The notes below the pieces were generated by a model that ran no database searches, was not told the DNA's origin, and was given only the letters and a program-made list of their open reading frames with translations. From contig JALMLS010000541.1 in NCBI GenBank assembly GCA_038496445.1, positions 186,001 through 250,000 of the forward strand: a stretch of DNA of 64,000 nucleotides, in the 5' to 3' direction. A program made the position numbers and the translations under genes. Numbering within the stretch: the stretch's first letter is position 1; each line of letters begins with the position of its first letter. Source of the stretch: Trichosphaerium sp. ATCC 40318 (lineage: Eukaryota; Discosea; Flabellinia; Trichosidae). This document shows, piece after piece, positions 19,510 to 30,543 of this stretch.

Positions 19510-19904
19510 TACGAGTTGGTAAAAGATGTATAAACATTGGTCCAATCTAGTATTGAACACAAACAATGTTGAGTTTTATTTTAGCACTAGTCAATATTAG
19601 TATGCGTATTTGCTTCAACACCCTTCTCACCTACTAATGACGCACAACATAAAGGTATTACACCAGTTCCTACAGTTTAAAGATTGTATTTCCTCTGAGA
19701 GACTTTGTGTTTAAACCCTTGAATAGAAGTATCATGTGCTTTGTAGCTTACCACAGCTTGGCTGTTTAAAACTGAAGGAAATGTTTCTAAAGAGATGGCA
19801 GAACTCAACCGGACCATGGAATCCAAATAGCGCTTCGTTACTAGTGTCGAGTAACCCTGGTTACGTAAAGAAACTCAACAAGACAATGAAGAAACTTCTC
19901 AAAG

Positions 19905-22900
19905 ATGGCACGCGATATGTCTTCTTAACGATTATCCTATAACACATACTGTAGGCAATATTTCAAGTTGGGATATCACTTTGCTTTCGTCTCTTCTTCT
20001 TGAGGAAACTTTATGGACGACAACTGATAAATCAGAGCTCTCTCATCTAGAACCTAGAATACGTGCCGTAAGTATATCTTTCACGTGTTTGCCAACTGAC
20101 ACATTTTTCCTAGTTGCGGGAAGCGAGGAACAGTATATCGCACCTTGGTTCATCTATTTCTAGCTCCGAGTTAGACAATATCAAAAAGCTATGATTTCTG
20201 CGTTGCTCGGATTAGGTGTTGCTCAGTCTGATATTGATAATGTCGATAGAGGTACATTGTCATTGTCAGAACTTGCATTGTAGTAAACGAGTTTCAAGGC
20301 ACCCGTGTTGAAGAAGATGATAAAACTGCTGAAGAATTAAAATCCAAAGGGAACAACGCTTTTAGACAGAATAAGTTCAAAGAAGCGATAGAGTTGTACT
20401 CTAAAGCAATACACATTCACTGCACTGATTCTCCAAAACAACTTGGTACAATCTATTCAAACAGGTAAGCTCACAAGTAATGTTCGATGTTAAGTATTTG
20501 TTCTAAACTTAAACAGGAGTTTGGCGCATCTTAAGCTTGGTGCTAATGAAGACGCTCTGAGTGATGCTAAAGTCGCTTGCAATCTTAGACCAAGATGGTC
20601 TAAAGCTCATGCAAGAAAAGCAGATGCATATTTTGCCCTCAACAAGCACAGTAAAGCATTAAAAGGTATTATCAAAACCTTTGATATGATGCTTTTCCAC
20701 TAATCACGTGCTAGTGTACAACTTTGTTTTATTTCTTGGACCTACCACTACAATTGAGAACGACGTTAAAAAAAAGATCGAGCTATGTAGATATAAGGAA
20801 GGGAAATACTTACGGTGTGATCACTTGGTTAATCATACATTTCAAGAAGAATTGAAAAACGTACAACTTCATCTTTTCGTATTAATGAACTTACTGATTA
20901 ACTTCTAGATACGTGATAATGTAGGGATAGATATTCCTGTTTCTAAACTAGTTGATATTCTACCAAGTGGAATGTCTCAATACATAAAAGGTTATCTGTA
21001 CAGGGACGGAGCTGTAAGTAGCGCTTAATAAACTCCTAAAAAAGATTGATCTGTATCATAGGAAGGCCGTACACAAAGCTACGAGCGCGCAATTCATGAA
21101 TGGACAATAGGTGGTCGTTTAGGACACCCTGGATGCTTGTACCAACTCGTAAATGATACACAATTCTTGACTTCTATGCTCATTTTGCTATTCGTGTAGG
21201 CTCTCATGTACAAGGAGGGTATGGGTGTAGAACGCAATTTTAGCCTGTGTGTTGTATACCTCAAAAAAGGACTTGAAAGTTGTGAAAAAATGAAGGACTC
21301 CAATCATGAAAAGAAGCCATTTATCGGTCTTTTATGTCATTCTCTTGCACTTTCATATGAGATTGGTATTGGTGTACCAAAAGACTTTGTTCAGGCACTA
21401 TCGTACTATGAGCGAGCAATAGTAAATGAATTTCCATGTGCGCGTTCAGAGAAGAAACGTATTTACTTTAGCTAATTATGTTCCAGCTTCTTGTGTTAAC
21501 TTGGGTTGCGCATACTTGGAAGGCAATGGCGTTTTGGAACCAGACCAAAAGAAGGCTTTCGATCTTTTCCAAGCAGCAGCATCATATGGTAATAAAGAAA
21601 GGAACAATACGGGTTTCTTACTTTTTTCTTGTAGGTGAGGTTATAGGAATGTTGAACTTGGCACGCTGTTACCTCCATGGTTCCGGAGTGTCAAAGAATT
21701 TTAAGCTTGCAAAGTTGTGGTAATATCCTTCAGATAGATTAAAAAAACTGGCAAATTTGTATTGACACCATTTGTAGGTATACGCACGCTTCTGATGCTG
21801 GTTTTGTTCGTGCTGAGGCCGAAATGGCAATGATTGATTTTGATAAGATGATTGCTGCCGAAGAAGAGACTCTTAGAGCGCTATCAGATTTCGAAAAAGA
21901 TTGCGATGTTGTTCCTGATGACTCAACTGATGCCGAGAGCAGAATAGATGAAGTAATGAAGAAGATGTTGAAGGAAAAGTTAGGCGAAGATGGAGAGAAC
22001 ATAGCTGACATGTTGAAGAATCTCAGACAAGATTCTAAAACACCTATTAGCGCTAAAGGCGGATTTGACGCTGGTATAAGCTCTGAGGTACCTATTAACT
22101 CATTGGTTCTAACTGACGATATGTTAAGGCTCTGGAACCGTATCTAAAGGTTTCGCCAGTTGTTCAAAAGTACTACTATGGTCTTAAGTGCAGCGAAGAA
22201 GCATTTGCTCTACTATTTTTAGGACATTATCGTGCAGCCATTTCTTGCTATGCAGAGAGCCTAAAAGTAGACTCTATATGCTGTCGCATTCCTCACACAT
22301 TAAAAATTGATCTACAAAACGCTGTTAATACTGAATTGCAAGTATCCAAAGGGCGCTCCGTTGATGCCTTGATAGTGAAGTACAACTGATTTTTTTTGAA
22401 ATTTGATTATAGTTGTTTTATTAACTTGACTGTGTTAAGGCTCTATCTGACTCAGTTCGAATCAAATTGGGGAAACACGCTAGAATATGCTAGAAAGTGT
22501 CATGGTACGTACTATGAGTACATTATACAGTGAGTTAATTGTTTTTAAAGAACTTCATCCAACTGAGGAGTATTTTCCTTTTATTATTGGAACTTGCTTC
22601 ATGTTCCAAAGGAACTACAAACAGGTCATACCATGGGGTAAAAACATGTTGAAGGTATGATTGCGACTTAATTATTTACTAACACAGGAACTATAGAAGC
22701 AACCCAAGAATGCACCGTTGCTTCATTTTGTTGGAAGGTCTATTCTTGAAATTCAAATGGCACAGCGTAGCAAAAACATTTATACTTCTTCACATGATCC
22801 AAAGCTCATCGAAGCACGTGAGTACTACAAGGAATTTATCAAAACACTTGAATACCATGCACGTGATCATCCAAAAGGTAAGCATTGCATTGATGTTCAT

Positions 22901-23926
22901 TTTAAACATGGTTGTAGTTTTGTACGACTTGGGTTTTATTGAGATGAGTCTTGGCAATGAAGATGAGGCTCTTGCTCTATTGAACAAAGCAGAAAGAGTA
23001 GAATTAGATTTATTACCATTCTTCCCACGCATGACATACTCAATGAAAATTCCACTAAAGCTGCTTCTTCTCGCTAAAAAGAATAACGTACAAGGCTCAA
23101 ACCATAACACCACAAAACAGAACTCAAGAAAAAAAAAAGAATCACGTGATACACCACAACAATCTACCATCAAAACATTTGCTCCTGTGAAATCCAGTAC
23201 GCTAGTTTATTCTTTTAATATCAAAATTAATGTTCTTTGGCTAGAATTTCTCTTGGCAACACTCATTGATCGCTACACAGACCTACAAGAAAGTTCAGCG
23301 CGTATGTCTCTACCAGGAAACTATGTTATTAGAAACACAACACAACCAAGGCTTGCTGTACAATCCGCAATTATACGACAATGTAAACTGCTGACTTTTC
23401 TTCAGCCTCTTGCTGAGCCACCAACTAAGGCTACCTGTGAACCGATTTTCATCCACGAGATGCTTCCAAACAAGGACAAAATATATGTTGGAAGGTGCGT
23501 CAACGTTTCCTGAAAAATTCTGTTTTCGCATTCACCAACACTACACATAGGGTTATCTACCTTGAATTAATGTTTGCTCCTGTTAAAATGGTAGCAGTAT
23601 CTACATTCGCCAAAGACCAACACGGTGACTTGATTTGTGTTTATGTCTACAACTTCCCAAACTCACCTGCTGCAATCAACAGACGGTTTATTAAAGGTAA
23701 ACGATTCAAGGTTTATAATCCGTACTACAGAGTTACTGTATCAGGACAGACTGGTATAAGGTGAGTCAAGAATACAAAGTATGTGAAAGGAGTCTAACAT
23801 GAACGTGTTTTTAGGGTTGATGACTTGAGATGTCTTGAATGGGAAGAACCAAAGAGCAAGAGTGTCAACTCAAGTAATAGTAAACGCCGAAACCGTGGAA
23901 AGAAAAAGAGAGGTAAAAAGAGATAG
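19905..23926 (+). CDS. TPR/Sel1-repeat protein, copy 1 (frame breaks near the start)
   Basis: About 15 exons, parallel to copy 2. An N-terminal three-helix stretch is followed by a TPR block of the STI1/Hop type (ELKSKGNNAF, KEAIELYSKAI, SNRSLAHLKLGANEDALSDA). Next come Sel1-like repeats (ALMYKEGMGV, GLLCHSLALSYEIGIGVP, NLGCAYLEGNGVL, GMLNLARCYLHGSGV), an acidic linker, further helical repeats, and a C-terminal domain with YNPYYRVTVSG and GIRVDDLRCLEWE. It ends in a Lys/Arg tail with a stop at 23924-23926. Against copy 2 it lacks two bases just behind the start ATG (19912-19925) and one base at about 20188, each breaking the frame. It is therefore a 5'-damaged gene, starts at a later ATG (about 20190), or contains assembly indels. 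A co-chaperone or scaffold role is inference. Confidence 0.7.
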
Positions 23927-23974
23927 TACCCAACCAAAGTATCGCGATAAGTAGAATATGAATAAACAGATCTT

Positions 23975-24215
23975 TCCAAGGCCGGAATTTACTATCTTGA
24001 GTGATCTGTAGCTTGCTCACGTCTCTATCGCTATTAAATAGGCCGTATTTTATTCCTTTTAGTTAGTTCTAGCCAGCACAATTACCACGTTCCATTGATG
24101 TAGAGATGTGGCGTACGATTACGTTAGTTGGCAGTGCATGTAGCATAGGTTTTCAGAACATTCCACTATTCGAGTTGCAAATCTATGTCAAATAACCATC
24201 CTACGTGCTGTTTTG
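23975..24215 (-). pseudogene. Relic of a third F-box/LamG gene
   Basis: On the minus strand this matches the LamG part of the F-box/LamG genes at low identity, with deletions. The shared words include CACGTTCCATTGATGTA (compare 24865-24885) and GTAGCTTGCTCAC (compare 24768-24780). It lies just upstream of the tRNA-Lys copy 4 unit, in the same orientation as the intact copy at 24626-25390. No open frame survives. Confidence 0.55.
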
Positions 24216-24407
24216 CCTTCAAACCAGTAACAAGCCTCCAATTTGAACTCATTTAAGCAACTGTCCCTTTTGAAATAGTTTGATACTATATTTTAATCGT
24301 GGGCGATAGCCGTATCTTGAAGTATTGCAAGCTTGCCGTATTCATTGAAATATGTTGGGATTTTATTTGGAACACTTTGCACACTAACACCAAAGATTTA
24401 GTGTTAA

Positions 24408-24479
24408 GCCCACTGCGAGTTTCGATCTCGCTACCATCTGGTCAAAAGCCAAACGCTCTTCCAATTGAGCTAAGTGGGC
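24408..24479 (-). tRNA. tRNA-Lys(UUU), repeat-unit copy 4
   Basis: Cloverleaf with anticodon TTT and T loop ATCGAAA. The D loop differs by one base (AATTGGAA). Both flanks are well preserved: upstream GTAGACAACAAGTA, downstream TTAACACTAAATCTTTGGTGTTAG, which forms a perfect 6-bp hairpin. Confidence 0.87.
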
Positions 24480-24625
24480 TACTTGTTGTCTACAGGGAAA
24501 CTGTTTCAACCTGGTATTGTATTAACAGCAACATTTTCCTATTTTTTACTCTAAAAGTGTGGCCATCTATAGAAAGGACTATAAACATTCTGTATTACAT
24601 AGATGACGCTCTAATTTTTATTGAT

Positions 24626-25390
24626 CTATTGTTTAGAAGTGACTGCATGAGATGTAGCATACAGTTTTGATACAAGAGAATCTGTAAGTGCGAAAGGATA
24701 AAAACAAAAGTCTCTGACAGATCCTTTAAGCCTTCTTTCCGGAGTTGAACCATCCTGACCGAACTGCAGCTTGCTTACATCGTCATCGCTATGAAAGCGT
24801 CCATATTTTTGTTTTTGTTGATGTGCTCTAGAGTTATCTACTGGCACGGGATTACCACGTGTTCCATTGATGTACAGGCTGATATGCTTTCCGGAACATA
24901 CGCCAACAATGTGCGTCCACTCATTATCGGGTACTTGAGCAGGACCTTTGGCAACATAGTAAAAGCTTGTGTATTGACTTACATCGAAACGGAGGGTGTT
25001 AGGAGTGTCTAATCCTTGGAAACCAAGCTTAAATCCGCTGAAAAGCCTATGATGTATGAGCTGATATGCTCGGCATATGATTCCGGCGTAAGGGTGTTGG
25101 TTTCCGTTGCGTTTAATGCATATCTCCACTGAAAAGTTGTTTTTGTTGTTTAGATCCCTTTTCTTCATCCTGAAGGAGTTATCCACAATATGAGGGTAAG
25201 GTTCAGTAATTTCGTTGTATGTGTATTTAGCCATGGTATTTCTTCTGTAAAACAGATCGTCTTGGAGAATAGAGAACCATTGCTTGTTAACTCTTTTTAG
25301 TTTGAGTAGTTGAGGCGTTTCAAGCTTTAGGAGAATGATAGCTGATATCTCAATAGGGAGAGTGGTGATTGGATCTCGTTGTTGTGTCAT
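24626..25390 (-). CDS. F-box/LamG (concanavalin-like) protein, copy B
   Basis: A 254-codon uninterrupted frame that differs from copy A by an extra Arg after MTQQ and a handful of substitutions (for example YYVAKGPAQ for YFTARCPAQ, HPYAG for PPNAG, DDDVS for DNDVS). The F-box (residues about 9-49) and the LamG jellyroll with WTHIVGVCSGKHISLYING are intact. Both copies keep open frames while the nearby relic has decayed, which suggests both are still used. Start and stop are in the same positions as in copy A. Confidence 0.85.
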   Translation of the reverse strand: MTQQRDPITTLPIEISAIILLKLETPQLLKLKRVNKQWFSILQDDLFYRRNTMAKYTYNEITEPYPHIVDNSFRMKKRDLNNKNNFSVEICIKRNGNQHPYAGIICRAYQLIHHRLFSGFKLGFQGLDTPNTLRFDVSQYTSFYYVAKGPAQVPDNEWTHIVGVCSGKHISLYINGTRGNPVPVDNSRAHQQKQKYGRFHSDDDVSKLQFGQDGSTPERRLKGSVRDFCFYPFALTDSLVSKLYATSHAVTSKQ

Positions 25391-25823
25391 TTGTATTTTA
25401 ATTAATTCTGATTGTGCTTAACAGCAGCAAGTGTTCGTTTTTCGGCATTCTTTCATTGAAACTTGCAAGTGTTGTACATATTTAAAAACGCTGTACTCGT
25501 TTTTCTCAGGAGTTGGTTATTGACAGGTATACACGTATATCTTTTTTTACTTTTTTCCTCAAAGGAATATATAAATAGATTGTTTCAGTGTAATTCGAGA
25601 AAAAAACAATGTCTTGTGTTTTTTGGCGAACAAGACAAAGGCCGTTTGGTACTTTACTTCAAACTGCCTTGTTGGTATATGTAGCATTGGGACATGTATA
25701 TAAAGATTGTTTGCAGCTATTCAGAAGTAGAGTTCAAGCAAGCCATTTTCTGAAATATTATTAGACATGTGTTGGGCTTTATTTGGAACACTTTGCACGC
25801 TAACATCAAAGATTTAGTGTTAA

Positions 25824-25895
25824 GCCCACTGCGAGTTTCGATCTCGCTACCATCTGGTCAAAAGCCAAACCCCCTTCCGATTGAGCTAAGTGGGC
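25824..25895 (-). pseudogene. Decayed tRNA-Lys, repeat-unit copy 5
   Basis: The acceptor, anticodon (TTT) and T arms match the other copies, with T loop ATCGAAA. The 3' half of the D stem has changed from GAGC to GGGG, so the 4-bp D stem GCTC no longer pairs at its first position and has a G-T wobble. The upstream flank is lost after about 10 bases, as in copy 3. It may be poorly processed or dead. Confidence 0.65.
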
Positions 25896-26288
25896 TGCGA
25901 GTTGGTATAAGGTCTAAACATTGTAGATTATGCAGTATTGAAGAAATATTATTTCGACATTGTCTTTCTGCAGTAGTCAACAATAGTATGTGCATTTTCT
26001 TCAACACTCTTCTCACCTACTAATGACGGAGAACATAAAGGTACAACCAGTTTCGACAGTTTAAAGATTGTATTTTCTCTGAGAGACTTTGTTTTTAAAC
26101 CCTTGAATAGAAGTATCATGTGCTTTGCAGCTTACCACAGCTTGGCTGTTTAAAACTGAAGGAAATGTTTCTAAAGAGATGGCAGAACTCAACCGGACCA
26201 TGGAATCCAAATAGCGCTTCGTTACTAGTGTCGAGTAACCCTGGTTACGTAAAGAAACTCAACAAGACAATGAAGAAACTTCTCAAAG

Positions 26289-29200
26289 ATGGCACGCGAT
26301 ATGTCTCTTCTTAACGATTATTCTATAACACATACTGTAGGCAATATTTCAAGTTGGGATATCACTTTGCTTTCGTCTCTTCTGCTTGAGGAAACTTTAT
26401 GGCCGACAACTGATAAATCAGAGCTCTCTCATCTAGAACCTAGAATACGTGCCGTAAGTGTAGTTATCACGTGTTTGCGAACTGACACTTTTTTTGTAGT
26501 TGAGAGAAGCGAGGAACAGTATATCGCACCTTGGTTCATCTATTTCTAGCTCCGAGTTAGACAATATCAAAAAGGCTATGATTTCCGCGTTACTTGGATT
26601 AGGTGTTGCTCAGTCTGATATTGACAATAGCAACAGAGGTATGTATTGTTGGCAACGCTCGGGTATGTACTAACAAGGTGTAAGGCAACCCTGTTGAAGA
26701 AGATGATAAAACTGCTGAAGAATTAAAATCCAAAGGGAACAACGCTTTTAGACAGAAGAAGTTCAAAGAAGCGATAGAGTTGTACTCTAAAGCAATACAC
26801 GTTCACTGTACTGACTCTCCAAAACAACTTGGTACAATCTATTCAAATAGGTATGCTCACAAGTACTGTTTGAGTTTGTATTAACCGTGGGCAGGAGTTT
26901 GGCATACCTTAAGCTTGGCGCTCATGAAGACGCTCTGAGTGATGCTAAAATAGCTTGCAATCTTAGACCAAGATGGTATAAAGCTCATGCAAGAAAAGCA
27001 GACGCCTATTTTGCCCTCAACCGGTACAACGAAGCATTAAAAGGTATTGTCAAACCTTTATTTTGCTCTTTTCCTAATATGTGCTAGTGTACAACTTTGT
27101 TTTATTCCTTGGTCCTACCATAAGTATTGAAAATGATATCAAAAAGAAGATTGAGCTATGCAGATATAATATTCATGGTAATCATGTGATAAACCGTACA
27201 CTTAAAGAAGAATTACGCCGTGTACTGTTACCGCTCCACCTTTCCTTAAGATATTACTAACTATTTCAAGATGCGCGATGCAGGGATAGATATGTCTCTT
27301 TCAAAAATATTTGACATGTTTCCCGGGGGAGGAATGCCACAATACGTAAAAGGGTTCCTACACAAAGAAGGAGCGGTAAGCAGAATATTTGTTGGGTTCA
27401 TAGTTTCTTACATGTACACAGGAAGGCTACAAACAAAGCTATGAGCTTGCTGTTAATGAATGGATGATTGGTGGTCGTTTAGGCCATCCCGGATGCTTAT
27501 ACGAGCTGGTGCAGTAAGCAAAAGCGTATTTCTTTCTCAAGGCTTTTTGTAGGCTGTCATGTTCAAAGAAGGTATGGGCGTTGCCCAGGACTTTAAGCTA
27601 TCGATTAGATACCTTAAAAAAGGTCTTGAGTGTTGTGATACAATGGACGATGACGATTCTGACAAGAACCTTTTTATCGGTCTTTTATGTCATTCTCTTG
27701 CACATGCATATGATATTGGTATAGGTGTACCTAAAAACTTTACAAAAGCTCTAGTGTACTATAAACGTGCGATAGTACATGAATTTCCATGTGCGTTTTA
27801 ACCAAAGAGAAACATGTATCTGGCATGTATTGACTTATTTGTTACCAGCGTCATTTGTCAACTTGGGTGCCGCATATTTGCAAGGTAATAGTGTTTTAAA
27901 ACCAGATCGAAACAAAGCCTTTGACCTTTTTAAGACTGCAGCATCATACGGTACAGAAAGAAGAAAATGGTACCATAAGTTTTCTCACATTTTTCTTGTA
28001 GGAGAGTATAATGGGATGCTGAACCTTGCTCGATGCTACCTTCACGGTATTGGAGTAGCTTCGAATTTTAAGCTTGCAAAGTTATGGTAATATACACAAC
28101 CAAAATTGTAGACTGTACTAACTAAAATACATAGGTATACTCATGCTTCTGATGCTGGTTTTGCTGAAGCTAAAATTGAAATGGCAAAGTTGGATTTTGA
28201 TAAGATGATTGCTGAGGAAGAAGAGACTCTTAGAGCTTTATCAGACTTCGAAAAACACTATGGCGTTGTTCCTGATGATACAAAAGATTCTGAGAGTAGA
28301 ATAGAGAGAGTAATGAAGGAGATGATGAAGGAAGAGATAGGTGAAGAAGGAGAAAAAGTAGCCGACATGTTGAAACAGTTTAATCGGGATTCTAAAAAAC
28401 CAATAAGCTCCAAAGGCGGATTTAGCATTGATATCACTTCAGAGGTACCTCAGTTCTATTATAATCTATTAAAGATTCCTTAAGGATCTGGAACCGTATC
28501 TAAAGGTTTCCCCAGTTGTTCAAAACTACTACTATGGTCTTAAGTGTAACGAAGAAGCGTTTGTTCTACTACTTTCAGGACATCATCACGCAGCAATTTC
28601 TCGCTATGCTGAGAGCCTAAAAGTAGATACCATCTGTTTTCGCATACCTCATTCGTTAGAAAATGACCTTCAGAACGCCGCTGATTCTGAACTACGAATA
28701 TCCAAAGGCCAGTCTGTTGATGCTCTGATTGTAAAGTACAAAGTAAATTGTTCAAACTGTTAGACACTAACAAACTGCCATAAGGCTACATCTCACTCAG
28801 TTTGATTCAAACTGGGACAATACCGTAGAGTACGCCAAAAAGTGTCATGGTAAGTTGCATAAGAGAATTGAAATTTGGCTGACATTTAGTATTACAGAAC
28901 TACATCCAAACGAAGAGTATTTTCCTTTTGTTATTGGAACTTGCCTGTTGTTCCAACAAAAATACAAACAGGTTATACCATGGGGTAAAGATATGCTAAA
29001 GGTACATCTTATAACTCAAACATATTAGCTAATTAAGGAATTTAGAAGCAACCCAAGAATGCACCACTACTGCATTTCGTGGCAAGAGCAATTCTTGTAG
29101 ATCAAATTGCAAGTTGTTCGAACATTTACGCTTCTTGGCATGATCCTAAGCTTGTCGAAGCACGTGAATACTACAAATCATTTATCAAAACACTTGACTA

Positions 29201-30214
29201 CCATGCACGTGATCATCCAAAAGGTAAGGTATTGAGTTATTAATACAGTTTTAAACATGTTTTTGTAGTGTTGTATGACTTAGGATTCATTGAGATTTTA
29301 CTTGGCAATGAAGAAAAAGCGCGTGCTCTATTGAACAAAGCAGAAAGAGTAGAATCAGATTTATTACCATTCTTCCCTCGCAAGACATACTCAATGAAGA
29401 ATCCACTTAAGATACTACTCACCACAAAAAAACATAGCAAAGCTTCAAATAAGAGGACAAAAAAGGAAAACTCAGGCAAAACAAAACAATCACGTGATAC
29501 GCCACAAAAATCGGTATCTGTCAAAACTTTTGCTCCTGTAAAATCTAGTACGGTATTCTTTTGCCTTCTCACCTAATTGGTTTCCCTTATCTAGAAATGC
29601 TATTGGCAACACTCACTGATCGCTATACAGACCTACAAGAAAATTGGGAGCGGCTGTCCAAGTCAGGGGAGAGAGTTCGCCGACAAACATTTGAACCTAG
29701 GCTTGCTGTACGTTACGTAATGTTGTCTCATTGTTGAGAATTTTCTTTAGCCTCTATCTGATCCACCAAGTAAGAATAGCTGCAAACCGATATTCATCCA
29801 CGAGATGCTTCCGAACAAGGACAAGATATACCCTGGAAGGTCACGTTTTCCATTTTGAGCTTCTATTTTGGTTATTTCTCTCCCTAACGCTATTCTTAGG
29901 TTTATCTACCTTGAGTTAATGTTTGCTCCTGTCAAAATAGTAGCAGTATCTACTTTCGCTAAAGACCAACGCGGTGACTTGATTTGTATTTTTGTCTACA
30001 ACTTTCCAAACTCACCTGCATCTATCAAAAGGAGGTTTATAAAAGGACAAAGATTCAAAGTGTATAATCCTTACTATAGAGTTACTATATCTGGACACGC
30101 TGGTATACGGTACTGTAGAATGGTTGATAGCCATAAGCCACGAATTAAACGAACCAAGGTATTAACTTCTACATGTTTAGAATTGATGACTTGAGGTGTC
30201 TCGAATGGGAATAA
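26289..30214 (+). CDS. TPR/Sel1-repeat protein, copy 2
   Basis: Intact paralogue of the gene at 19905. The ATG at 26289 opens MARDMSLLNDYSITHTVGN, spliced at GTAAGT (26455) to LREARNSISHLGSSISS. The TPR block (ELKSKGNNAFRQKKFKEAI, SNRSLAYLKLGAHEDAL) precedes Sel1 repeats (MFKEGMGVAQDF, HAYDIGIGVPKNF, NLGAAYLQGN, GMLNLARCYLHGIGV), an acidic linker, helical repeats (LYDLGFIEILLGNEEKA) and the C-terminal domain (NPYYRVTISG, DDLRCLEWE). It stops at TAA 30212-30214, where copy 1 has GAA, so the basic tail of copy 1 is cut off. TPR/Sel1 arrays normally act as protein-binding scaffolds; the partner here is unknown. Confidence 0.82.
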
Positions 30215-30543
30215 CCAAAGAACTTCAGCAAGTAAGACAAATAGTAAACGCAAAAACCGTGGTAAGAAAAAGAGATAGACTACCTGGCCTGGAGTACCAT
30301 TTCGAATATGATGAAATAAAATTATACAAAGACACGTGAAGCCCGTTATTAATTAATTTGAATAATTTATTAACAAACTATTACAACAGGTCATATTTTT
30401 TACATCCTTCACACAAAAAAAAATCGGACTGAACTTTGTTTTCTGCATGTTAATCCAAACAAAAAGCTCTAAAAGTATAGGCCTTAGGCTTTTCTTTTGA
30501 TTTGTGTTTCCTTTCTTTATCTATTCCATTGTGTTTTTAATAT
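30215..30543. other. Intergenic between convergent genes
   Basis: The first 60 bases would code the lost basic tail of copy 2. The rest is AT-rich with no signal; CACGTG is at about 30336. Confidence 0.5.

Larger units (their letters stand above)
19340..23960 (+). repeat. Tandem duplication unit 1 (tRNA-Lys unit + TPR/Sel1 gene)
   Basis: Unit 1 matches unit 2 (about 25740-30290) in the same order: tRNA-Lys on the minus strand, a spacer containing TTCTCACCTACTAATGACG, then the TPR/Sel1 gene. Similarity is highest over the first kilobase of the gene and clearly lower downstream. Confidence 0.8.
24353..25690 (-). repeat. Block B of the inverted duplication (F-box/LamG gene + tRNA-Lys unit)
   Basis: This is the reverse complement of block A (6420-7805) in the same internal order: promoter region, F-box/LamG gene, short spacer (146 versus 174 bases), tRNA-Lys unit. 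It lies between the two tandem TPR/Sel1 genes, so it entered after or during that duplication. Confidence 0.8.
25740..30290 (+). repeat. Tandem duplication unit 2 (tRNA-Lys unit + TPR/Sel1 gene)
   Basis: Second copy of the unit at 19340-23960, about 6.4 kb away in direct orientation. The spacer and first exons are almost identical to unit 1 (for example 26118-26310 against 19738-19930); later exons are visibly more diverged in both introns and coding sequence. Confidence 0.8.
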
